DNA from: Rhea pennata
Taxonomy: Eukaryota; Chordata; Aves; Rheiformes; Rheidae
Assembly: GCF_028389875.1 (NCBI RefSeq)
Contig: NC_084687.1
Location: 6,174,157 to 6,238,156 of the forward strand
Direction of reading: 5' to 3'
DNA: 64,000 bases
Below the pieces are notes generated by a model. The model saw only the letters and a program-made list of their open reading frames with translations. It was not told the origin of the DNA and made no database searches. Below, piece after piece: positions 36,101-46,200 of this stretch. The translations under genes were made by a program, and so were the position numbers. Positions within the stretch are counted from its first letter, which is position 1. Every line of letters begins with the position of its first letter.

Positions 36101-39100
36101 CAGTCCATAGCTTTGTCCTTTACCAACGTGGGCCTCTTCCTGTGTCAGAGATGACGCTCTTGGGCACGCCTTGAGGAATAGACACTAATCCTCCTTGGCC
36201 AGCAGCATGGGCTTTTGGTGTATTTCCAGATCCTCATACCACTATTACCACAGATCAGAGGCCACATGTCCACTGCATTTACTCCTCAGCGGAGTATTAT
36301 GTATGTTATATATATATAGTGAATTATATAATATCTATATTTTAACTGCTTTTTTTTTTTTTTTTTTTTTTAGCTTTTTTCTCTGTAGTTGACACTATGA
36401 AAGTGACAACCGCAACTAAACTCTTAGAAGATGAAAGAGCAGAGAATCATCATATCTTAGGTGAGAGTTCAGGAACCACTTTCCGCCCCAGGGTCATTTT
36501 GCCCCGACTCATTAATAACGTTTTGTCTCCTCGGGAAGACATTATGGTTATCTATGTTTGAATAATACTGTTCATAGGCACAGATTAAGGAACATTCTTT
36601 ATTGGTTATCTTTATTGATTTGTTTATTCTTTGTTGGTTATTCTTTATTTCTTCTCAGCACTAAATTGAATTCATTATTTTAATCTCCATTTCTTCATTT
36701 TCTTCTCTAGCATTTATCCTTATCCCTAGTTGCATTGGTAAGTTATTTAAATTTGAGAATATACTTTCATAACCCAAAGCTGTTATTGTAGTTTAATATC
36801 TGGGGTCACTAATATGTTTTCTTCTTTTTAAAACTCCTAGTTCTAAACTTGTTTCTCTGGTTAGAATTTGTGCATTTCTCTGTTAGGTAATGAACAGCGT
36901 TGTAAGCAACTGCAGGTGTCTTGGTATAAAACATTACGTCAGCTGAGGGAGAAATGAAACGAGCCACACAATATTGTACATCCTGTCACTCTTTGATTAA
37001 GAAAGTTTGTTTAAAAGGGCTTAGCAAGTTTTTAAAGATGAGAGATTAGTGAAGCTTGGAACATCCTTGTTGCAAAAAAGAGTGAATATTAAAAAAGGAT
37101 GAATATTTTAAAATACAAAGCAAACAGGAGACTGTCTATAAAAGCACTAAGTAAACGAGAATCATGCATTTAAGAACATCAGCATGAAAAACATCCTTTA
37201 ATAGTGATTTCCTGTGGTCTCTGTCCAGGGATATAAGAGGGGCTTTTGCATTATTCTGACTTGAAGGAGGGGGAGAACCTCCTATTGGTGATAGTCTGCC
37301 GCAGAGCAGTGAATTTTACCGCCAGTCTTTGATCAAACTGTTATATTTCACTTAAATTACTTTTTGTAATTTACATTACAAATTTGCTGTTTGTTTTTTG
37401 CTTGCTTCCCAAGGAGTCTGTATACTTCTAGTCTGGGTCATCATGAGGTGGAAGAAAAAAAAGAAAAAACAGTAAGTGAACCTAAGTTAGTCCTCATAAA
37501 TCTTTCAGTTTTTTGCTAATGTCCCTCTGATAGTACAAAACGAGGTGTTTCCTCTTAAGCTTTGAGTGATAGAAATTTACCTCAGGTGTATGTTTCTATG
37601 GTTTAGTATCATCTTTGTGTTAAATTTTGTTTTATTCTATAAATTTTCTCCTTTCCTTTCTCTCTCTCCAGTTCTTATGATACATATTCCCCAGAGCATG
37701 AAATTAAGAGAACGGATCTGCAGGAGAGTGAAACAGAGCCGGATAATGAAAAGAGATCTGTGCCATGGCATCACTTTTTCTGGTAGGTTTGCTTGTTTGG
37801 AGAGATGGGGAGGCTGCGACATCGTTTAAAACGTTTGTTGCTGCATGTGTGTTGCAGAAGGCAGAGCCAGGAGAGCCCCCAGGCAGGAGGTATGCGGTGA
37901 CTCCTGCTCCCAAGGGTTTCATTGCATTAAGGCTGGGGAGCGCAGCCAGTGCATTTGTTGTAGGTGGCCTCTAGGAATCAGGGTTGGGGGGAAGGTAGAC
38001 CGAAGGAGGGTGCTTTGGTGCCCGAAAGCTTGTGCATGCCTAGTGATCTGATAGAAATGGGCTTGGGTGCCCCAAGAGCTTGTGTATACCTGCTGATCTA
38101 ATAGAAAATATTATTTCTAGCTGCAAACCACGCAGTTTGCAAATCTCAGGTGCTAGCACCTCTGCTTTCTCACGAACTTGCTGCTGGCTGGATGAGGTGG
38201 CAATCACTTCACTGGCAGCATCTGACGTGAACGAGCCGGGCCTCCTGGCAGGAGGAAATCCTCCCCAGCACCTCTCCTTGTCTCGTGTCCGCAGCCACCG
38301 CACGAGCTGCCACGTGTGCCCCAGCTGCGAGGCCGGGCTGCACGCGCACCTGGGCCGGCCGGCCGGCCGCCTCTGCACCGCCTGCGGGGACTGGCAGCGC
38401 GCCCGGCACGGCCCCGCTCCCACCTACTCAGCCCTGAGCATCAGCGGCGCCCAGAGCCAAAACCTGGCAGACAGAAGGTGTGTGGGCCACAGGGGCACTC
38501 GTTTCCCCCAGCAGAAACGGCCCGTTCCTTTTGAGTGGGATATTTGGAAAGGATCTGTGTAGAACAGTGGAGGAATGGGTCACTTCGGGTGGGGGAAAAT
38601 AGCATAGATACCCTGATAAAGCAGGAAAATAAGGTAAACGTTGCTGTTGCTTTGCAGTTTGAGTTGCTGAGCTTGCAGGATAACGGCCAGTCCGTATGCA
38701 CAGAGTCAGCTGGTGCCCAGTTTTGCATGACGCTCTCTTCCAACAGATCTTCTCATTTCTTATTTCTTGAAATCAAGAAGAGTGCAATTTAAAAAATGCA
38801 CGTTCAGAAGCCATGAAAGAAGAGTGGCACAAAATACAGATCCAAAAGCCAAATACTTAGCAACACTTGATGAAAAAATGTTTACTTTTCACATGGCTTA
38901 GGTTTTCCTTCAGCTTTTCTAGAAGTACAGAGCATAGGCTTTCTCTGAGGCAACATGTGGAGTGGAGACAAGCTTTAAAAACCCCGTACGATAAAATCTT
39001 GCCCTGTCTAACTTGTAAAGACCTTAGTATTAAGCTTTAATAACTTGTTCAGTCATGACTTTTGGTCAATACTGACAATATACCACCATAGGGATGTTTT

Positions 39101-40949
39101 TTCTGCTGTTAAAATTCCTTTATCGGTCCAATTCTTGCAAAAGTATTTACTATTCAGAAAAAAAAGTGGTTCAGTAAAGCACTGTTCATTCCAGCAGTGC
39201 GTTATATTCCGTCAGTTCTCTCTCTCTCTTTCTCTTTCTCTATTCAGTTCTACTGACAAAGCTCCAGATTTGCTGAAGAGAGACTTTGCAGAAGAAGAAA
39301 TTTTGGAGAGGCATGAAGCAGAGCAGCCTGGGAACCGGGAAAGGTATCTCCTCCGTCTGCCACCTAAAAATACGCAGCTGGTAATGAATAAAAGTAATGT
39401 CAGTGAGAGTAGAGCTGCGCCTAAGGGGTAGTTGCAGGTGCCAGACTTCACAGGTGATTTTTGAGTCCCCCCAGAACGACCTCTGTTATGCTGCACGTCT
39501 TTGTGCTTCTCCACAGACCCGCTCACATTTGTCCCCTCTGCGAAGACTGGCTGCGCACCCACCTCGGCCAGCGCGAAAGCGCTCCCGCAGCACCCGCGGA
39601 GCCGGCGGCGCCTCCCAGCCGGCAAGGAGCGGGGTGAGTTCAGCGCTGTCGGTGCAGGTTGTTCCTCTCACCAGAGCGGTGCTACAGCAGGCGGTGAGAG
39701 TACCAAAACCGGAAAGGTAATGTTTTAACTTAAAATCAGAAAATGCCTGAGCTGCATAATGTTGTGATTGCACTGACTGGTGTACAGCCCCGTATCTGAA
39801 TAAACGCCTGCCGCCAGCTCAGAGCTGCAGCTTGAAAAGGGAGAGGTGTAAAAATGGTGTGAGGCTATCTAGGCAATGTTTCGTGATTCCCCTGGGCGCC
39901 TCTGAACTGCTTGCGTTGTTTCCTCCAGCTCTCAAGCAGATAGTGCTCAGATTGGTCGTGCATGTTTTCCTTGGCCCCTTGCAATTTCCCTTTGATTAAG
40001 CAGCAAAGAGTCTGAGTGCTGTTCTTGACAGTGTGCAGTGTGGGCCTGCTTTTCACGCAGCTGCAGAGTGCTTTTCCTACTCCTGGCGATTATTAATCTG
40101 TTTGTGGCAGAGTTGTGATGCAGTAAATGAAGGGATAGTGCGTGTTCAGCTGGCCATTTTTTGGCACAGGTATGCTTATGCAAGTCTGTTGTGCTTGTGC
40201 AGGATCACGAAGCACGTTGTTTGTTTAAATGAATCGTACTTTATAGAGGCAAATTCACAAATATTTGACTAAAATTAACATGGCTTGAGGTGTAATTCCG
40301 CGGGCCCTAGCTGCTGTAAGCACTTCTTTTATAGGTCATTTATTTCATGCTCTTCCAGCAGTTTCTCGCTCCTCTCACTATTAGCCCCGTAAGCGCCCTT
40401 TTTCAGTTCTGCGCTCACGAATCTCTAATTGTTTGAGTTACAAAGTCAACATGTTTTAAGCCTGTAATGAAAGGTGGCGTTTACTGGAGCCGGAGCCTCT
40501 GCCGTTGGGCCTGGCACGAAGCACAGCGTGGGACAGGCGCTGCTGCCAGGCCCCGCTGCAGGGGACCCGCCGGCCGCGCTCACCCCGCGCGCGTCTCTCC
40601 GCAGCGCCGGCGGGGCCCTGTGCCCGGCCTGCGAGGACCAGCTGTACCTTTCCCTGGTGCCCGGGGCCGAGCAGGGCTGCTACGCCTGCCCGCTGCGCGG
40701 GGCCGGGGCGGGCGCGCACCTGGTGCCCGCCTGCGCCCCTGCCTGCCATGCCTGCCCCCGCTGCCGGGCGCCGACCCACGCTCACCTCTGCCAGCGCCGG
40801 GACGGACGCACGGCCGCCCCGCAGGACGCCGACCCGCGGTGGGTTTGGTTCTGGGGTCAAGGTGCCACAAATGAGGGAGAACAGCCCTCGCTCCACGGCG
40901 GCAGGTGGGTCTTAACTGCCCCTTTCCCTGTTGCAGGGTAAATGCCTGA
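32953..40949 (+). CDS. transmembrane four-CCP complement regulator with CxxC-rich cytoplasmic tail (CREM/MCP-like)
   Basis: Membrane regulator of the CD46/CREM type, expected to bind C3b/C4b on the cell's own surface. Fifteen exons: 32953-33031, 33104-33295, 33594-33785, 34019-34115, 34781-34866, 35316-35510, 36389-36460, 36711-36737, 37414-37471, 37672-37782, 38295-38477, 39248-39343, 39517-39633, 40605-40838 and 40937-40949; they sum to 1752 nt (583 residues). Residues 1-26 are a signal peptide with a seven-leucine run, 27-280 are four CCPs, 281-304 a stalk, about 305-325 the membrane span, then a poly-lysine stop-transfer and about 250 cytoplasmic residues. Phase agreement across all exons supports one transcript. 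Chicken CREM is the nearest named analogue; orthology is not shown here. Confidence 0.82.
33104..35510 (+). other. CCP1-CCP4 exons of the transmembrane gene
   Basis: CCP1 (33104-33295) begins SCGPLPKLTYAEPPEEE. CCP2 (33594-33785) begins SCSSPRRLSFAKISEE and ends LTWSEVPELC. CCP3 is split (34019-34115, 34781-34866) after CDDG. CCP4 (35316-35510) begins CAPPPAIRNGKHNGSS and ends [11 protein letters not shown]. All cysteines and tryptophans are intact. The module order equals that of the gene at 22204. Confidence 0.9.
36389..37471 (+). other. stalk and transmembrane exons
   Basis: 36389-36460 encodes a hydrophilic stalk (VDTMKVTTATKLLEDE...). The membrane span is split over two exons: 36711-36737 gives AFILIPSCI, and 37414-37471 gives GVCILLVWVIMRW followed by six lysines. 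Together they make about 21 hydrophobic residues followed by a strong basic stop-transfer signal, typical of a type I membrane protein. The second exon ends in phase 2, and all downstream tail exons keep that phase. Confidence 0.85.
37672..40949 (+). other. cytoplasmic tail exons: alternating acidic and CxxC modules
   Basis: A1 (37672-37782) and A2 (39248-39343) are related acidic exons (SYDTYSPEHEIKRTD and STDKAPDLLKRDFAEEE). Z1 (38295-38477), Z2 (39517-39633) and Z3 (40605-40838) are GC-rich and cysteine-rich. Z1 has CHVCPSCEAGLHAHL then CTACGDWQRARH; Z2 has CPLCEDWLRTHL; Z3 has CPACEDQLYLSL, CYAC and CHACPRCRAPTHAHL. A four-codon last exon ends at the TGA at 40947-40949. All internal borders are phase 2. 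Such paired CxxC and histidine elements look metal-binding. I know no named family that fits, so no function is assigned. A stop codon overlapping the A1 donor would give a short tail if that donor were not used. Confidence 0.65.
38008..38108. repeat. two-copy tandem repeat of about 50 bp in a tail intron
   Basis: Two imperfect head-to-tail copies contain GAGCTTGTG or AAGCTTGTG and GATCTNATAGAAA. They lie in the intron between the A1 and Z1 tail exons and have no coding role. Confidence 0.75.
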
Positions 40950-41400
40950 GAGCGCCGCGTGGCTCTGCCTTCCCAGCTGAGAGACGCAGAACTGGTTGAA
41001 AGGAGCAGAGAGTTACTACACTAACGTCTTACGTTCTCACTGGAGTTTTAAACTCAAGGCAATGTGACATTAACTTTCGTACTTCACAATCAACAAGAAG
41101 TTCTTTGTAAAGAAGATGAAGGATCAAGCATACTCCAAATCTAGCTCCCTGCTGGTTTGGTGCCTGCATTATTTCGTGCTTTAGTAAGAAAAAGACCTAC
41201 TTTTGCAGTTCTTAGAATGAACTTTGGATATTCAGCAAATGTTTCTCTCTTAAAGGAAAATAATTTCGTAGTAAGCATCCTATTCTGACAGTCTTGCAAG
41301 ATTTACTAGTATTTTTAAACTTCTTTTTTTACTGAGGTTATTTAGTAGTGTGCAAATACGAGTGATGAAACAACAGTATTTATAGTAAAACTATTTTGTA

Positions 41401-41406
41401 AATAAA
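41401..41406 (+). terminator. AATAAA of the transmembrane CCP gene
   Basis: A canonical hexamer about 450 bases after the TGA at 40947 is followed by a T-rich stretch at 41442-41455. It is the natural mRNA end for the long-tailed gene model and supports placing the last exon at 40937. Confidence 0.65.
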
Positions 41407-41546
41407 GGGAATACTAAAAAAAGAACATTAGTATCCTGAGTTGTTTTTTTTCCCCCATATTCACTAATAAAACCTTACAGGCAGTTTGAAATGCTTTGAT
41501 AATGCTGTTTTCTGCCCTGATAGAATCACCAGCTGCTCAGAGATAA

Positions 41547-41785
41547 CAGAATCACAGAGCAGTTGAGGTTGGCAGGGACCTCTGGAGATCATCCAGTCCA
41601 ACCCCCCTGCCCAAGCAGGGTCACCTAGAGCACGTAGCACAGGATCGCGTCCAGGCAGGTTTGGAGTATCTCCAGAGAAGAAGACCACACAGCTTCTCTG
41701 GGCGACCTGTTCCAGTGCTCTGTCACTCTCACAGTAAAGTTCTTCCTTATGTTTAGGTGGAAACTGTAACTGTTGCTCTTCTGCA
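41547..41785 (-). mobile_element. CR1-type LINE 3' fragment
   Basis: The + strand reads AGAATCACAGAGCAGTTGAGG..., GGGACCTCTGGAGATCATCC, AGTCCAACCC, TCTGGGCGACCTGTTCCAGTG and AAGTTCTTCCTTATG. These are the landmarks of the reverse complement of the chicken-repeat-1 3' end. It is a truncated, diverged copy without coding capacity, as most CR1 copies are. Confidence 0.85.
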
Positions 41786-42870
41786 AAGTCATTCAGGTGC
41801 TGTGCGTGGCCTTTCCAAGGAACTGAGAAGCCGAGCCAGAGGCAACAAATTTTTGCTAGGGAAAAGCCCACTTCCACCTGGAGCAGTGTGGAGTGCCGCA
41901 CTGAGGACTCATGTCCTCCTGTAAGGTATCACCTTCCTTAAGCCAACTCGGAGTACTCATGGACCAGTCATACTTTCTTTCCCCAAAGCCAGGCTGTGGA
42001 TATAGCAAGGAATAGTCCAGAGGATTAAACCTAACCACTCTCCTGCTTGGTGTCCGGTGGCTTGTGTTCTGTTTTTTTTTTTCTTTGACATGGAGACAAA
42101 ATCCATAGTGAGAATGCAGGTGGTTGCCAGGAAATTTATGTTATGTTATTTATGTTCTGACAAAAGACAGGCAGTGCAAAAAAAGGTGCAGTTATCTAAT
42201 TCTGCCCAAGTACTCCTTTTGCAACTTGGACACGACATTTCCGTGTGGTTGTGCTGACAGGTACAATCCTGACGCTATTATGTTACCTTGAGGAGAGGGA
42301 GAGGCCATGGCCATCTAAATGCTTGAGCTGCTCCCCGGATCCTGGCTGCACTCCTTGACTCTCCCCATTTGATAATAACTTGCTATTGATGAAGATAAAA
42401 TACTCTTCCCCCGCCCCTTTTTTTTTCTCTCTCGGAAACTCTATATGAAAGCAAGGAGAGGAGTGCTGAGTGGAGGGTTATGCAAATCCAAGCACAACAT
42501 CTGTGTTGGAGGATAAGGTTTGTGTTTAGCACAGCTGTGTAAAGAAAACATGCAGCAGTGGTACCCACACTCCCTCATGTCCAGTTTTGGGAGCCTGAAG
42601 CAGGAAAAGTGCCTACTGTCAGTGGGACATTGCTCTTCAAGCCGGAGGAGAGCCCAGGGCCTCTGGCTGATTTGAGAAACAAGTGTAGGATGCTACGGCA
42701 GAGCGAGCAAGTGTGGGAGCATTCCTCGCAAGGGAGGGCCAACGTTCCCATTGCAGCATCACTTAGGGCAAGTCAAGTGTGTTAGGTTACTGTCTTTAAA
42801 ATGAGGATAAAACCTTTCCATGTCACTGGACCACCGAGGAAAAATCCGTTCTTCCCGTTTCTAGCTGACT
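41786..42870. other. spacer before the GPI-type gene, no gene seen
   Basis: Mixed-composition sequence after the CR1 fragment and up to the next CpG island. No CCP exon or named repeat was recognised. Confidence 0.5.
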
Positions 42871-43256
42871 GTGCTGCGTGCCGTTTGTATCCGGCCAAGC
42901 CGCAGGAAGAATCCCTCCTGTGAAGGGCAGTAAAGGCAGAGCTGAGCGCTGGGGCTGCCGAGGGGCGGATCGCGGGCCGGGCTCAGCCAGGCTCTGCCCC
43001 GCCGCAGCCGCGGAGTTTCCTGCCAGCGGAAAAGCGGGCGGAGCCGGCGGCAGGAGCAGGGCCCGGGTCAGGGCCGGCCCCGGAAAGGGCTGGCTGCGGC
43101 GGCTGCTGCTGCGGCTGCTGCGGCTGCTGCGCGCTTGCTGCGCCGCGCCGCGCCCGGCGGAGCCTCCGCTGCGCTGCGCCGGCGACATGAGGCTGCGCCG
43201 CGTCCGCGCCGCGCTGCCGGCGCTGCTGGCGCTGCTGGCGCTGCCCGGGGCGCGGG
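42870..43256 (+). promoter_or_regulatory. CpG island and 5'UTR of the eight-CCP gene
   Basis: CpG density climbs sharply from about 42890. Just before the ATG at 43187 lies a (GCTGCG/GCTGCT)n tract (about 43090-43145) that would be in the 5'UTR. An upstream in-frame ATG at 42878 exists. The ATG at 43187 was preferred because it begins a clean signal peptide and has G at -3. Confidence 0.6.
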
Positions 43257-46200
43257 GTGAGCGGGGCCGGGGGAAGGGCATGGGGAAGGGGCCGAGATGG
43301 GGCTGGAGGGATCAGGGCAGCGGCCGGGAGAAGGGGGCTGAAGGTGGGGCTGAGGGGGCTGGGGCTAGGGGAAGGGAATGGGGCTGGAGACGGGCATGGC
43401 GGGGGGGGGGGGGGCAGAGGAAGGGGAAGAGGATGGGACTGTACGGGCTGGCGCTGGGAGAAGGAGACGGAGCTGGGAATGCCAGGGGAAGGGGCCGGGG
43501 CCGGGAGGGCCAGGGCAGGGGGCTCGAGCACTTGGGTGCAGGGACGAGGCTGCGTGGGGAAGGGCAGAGACAAGTCTCCTCCCCTGCCCCGGCTCCTCAT
43601 GCTCTGCCAGGTGACTGCGGGCCGCCCCCGAGGTTCTCCTTCGCGGAGCCCCCCGCGTCTGTGAACACCTCCTACCCCTTCGGGAGCAGTCTGAGGTACA
43701 GGTGCCGCCCGGGGTACACTGGAGCCAGCGGCAAGTCCCCCTTCGTCACCTGCCACTCGAACTCCAGCTGGTTGTCGGAAAACAATTTCTGCATCGGTGG
43801 GTCCCGCGCGGGGCTGGCGGCGCTCCTGGGGGGCGTCCCCTGCTGCACCCCGGCCCCGGCCCTGGCCGGGACCTGGCGCGGGGTGGGGAGATGCTTCCCG
43901 GGGGGGCTGCTCTTTTTACGACCGCTGGGCAAACGCTTACCCTGCGCGCCCATGTGTGGCTGCGTTTCCTGCCTTGGAAATCTTTATCCCTGGGAGGAAA
44001 TCTCTGATTCCTTTAATAACCGGTGGACTTTACCACCTGGTGACACAGACTGAGTGCTGTGGTAGAGTAAGTGCAATCATGTATTTGGCAGGAGCAAGGT
44101 AAGGTGTGGAAACAGCTGCGGGGTTCAGTCCTGTCTGCCGTCCCGGGGTAATCGTCCCATGCTGTTCCTCGGGCAGCCGGTGGGTGTTTTCCCCCTCCTT
44201 TTGCTGCAGACAGGAGCCTCTGTGCTGAGGTCTCTGGGTATCTTCTGCAGTTCGTGTCTCAGTAAGCGTGTAAATCTCCGTAGATCTTTGCTCCTTTATT
44301 GTCCTTAACTGTATTTGACTTTCAGTTTCTCAGAACTTAATGTGGATCTTAATCTTTTCCAAAAGCACCGGTACTTGCTAGACAGGAAAGGCAGATGCCT
44401 GAGAAATGATCATTTGGTCTGTAACAGCTCTGAACAGTAGCGTAACCTGTGCTTCATCACAGTGGCGTAAAACAGAGCTAATGCTGGTCACTTGTCCTTG
44501 CAGGAAAACCGTGTGGTCCACTGGATATATCTAATGGCAGATTTGATTACACAACTGATCTCCGATTTGGGGCAGTCGTGAACGTCACCTGTAATGAAGG
44601 GTAGGTGTCTGCCTGTGTTCCTGGGCTAGTCGATAGAGCTCAGGCCATGAGACAGGAGCTTTATCGTACAGGAGCTGGAGACTTGGAGGCTTATTAATAT
44701 CTTGGAGCCATTTCCTTGGAAAGCACAAGCATGAGAGGAGGTTTTCAGAGCAGGGTGCCACATAGATCAGGCTCTCTCCTATCCCTGCTCTCAGGACAGG
44801 TTATCTTCTGAGAGCAAGAGCCTGTTCTTTGCAAACTTACCAGCTCCTCACAGAAATTTTCTTTGTTCCTGTTGATCTCATTTAGTAATTCAGCATTTAA
44901 GCTGGCTCCTGCAAAATACTTAATGCATTTTATATCCAAGAAGGAGTGGGTGTCCAGCAGGTGCGTTTGCTGTTGTGTGATGGGTTCGGCTGCCTGCAGC
45001 TTAGCTAAGAGATCTTGGGAAAAGGGAGCTTTGGTGTCCCAGGAATGTGGAGGGAGAGGGAAAGAGAGCAGCTTAGGGTAAGTCAGTGACGTCCAGCTCT
45101 GTTCAGAAAATGGATTTCTGTACGAGTTTACCACTGCACTGCACAGTGCAGAACTCAAGGGCTTACAATTAGCAGGCTTATAATTAGTAGGCTATCTTGT
45201 CTGCAGAAAATGTGAAGCAAGATACAAATTTGCATGCTACAAACCCTTTGCAGGTGTGCTGTCATCAGTGGACCACAGTTTAAAAAATAGCCCTTTATTG
45301 AAATCTTTGTGAAAATCTCTCACTTTAAGGAATGCGGTTGTTTTTCAGGGAGGGAAGCTAAGTTACCCCTTCTAAAAAAAGCAACACTCCTCCATCTCAG
45401 GGCTGTACTGGCTCAGGGTGAGGGTGCTGTCTTGTTCAGCTTCTCTGAGCCTGTACCTACCCACTATCAATATTAAGCATCTTATCATTACACCATATTG
45501 CATTTCTCTGGGTAGTTAGCAAATTGTATTTTACAAGAGGAGTGTTTCTCCCAAGGGGTTTAGCTCCTCTAGAGAATGCCATTAGAACTATAATTTTTTT
45601 TGACTTTCCCATGTTTTTTTTCACTCTTTTCCTTTTTTTAAAGAGATTCAACCTTTTCTTAGGTACCGAATAATTGGGGAATCATCTCTACAATGTATAC
45701 TTCAAGGCAATGACGTTGCTTGGAGTGATGCTCCACACTGTGAAAGTAAGGTCTTAAATGCTTTGTGTATGTCTCCTCCTTGAGGCTGCTACAATATAAC
45801 TGGTAGTTTGGGGAAAGGCAGGTTGATTCTCTCTTCTTGGCTCTTGCTCCAAATTAGATTAACCTTCAACGAGACTTTCTCCTTACTTCTCCCTCAAATA
45901 CTCCCTTTGGAAATGGGAATGTAAATATCAAGGGGGATCTGTGGGTGTTGGCAGCAGCTCCTATAGTCAGATCTGCGAGAAGAGCAACTCCTGAGACTGG
46001 TGGCCGGTATCAGCTAACGTGGCCACCTGGCAAGCTTTCTGACTCTGTGCGCTGTAGCCGCCAGGCTGCTGTGGAGGCTAGTTTACTCGTGTTGCGTTCC
46101 TCATCAGGCAGCTGCTGCTGAAATGCTTTTCAAGAGCTGTGCTTGATAAGGACTGGAATGCCTTCAGACATGCCTGTGCATTCAAAATACGAGTTTTCAG

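Noticed and set aside
40456-40896. 146-codon minus-strand frame across the Z3 exon
   Set aside because: Antisense of a GC-rich exon. The + strand has splice sites in phase with the rest of the tail, the minus strand has none.
42983-43756. 257-codon minus-strand open frame
   Set aside because: It is antisense to the GC-rich 5'UTR, intron 1 and CCP1 of the GPI-type gene; its composition (Pro/Arg/Ser) follows from the G runs on the other strand.
42878-44053. 391-codon + frame including CCP1 and an N-terminal extension
   Set aside because: It reads through intron 1, which has a good donor and acceptor. The ATG at 43187 starts a proper signal peptide.
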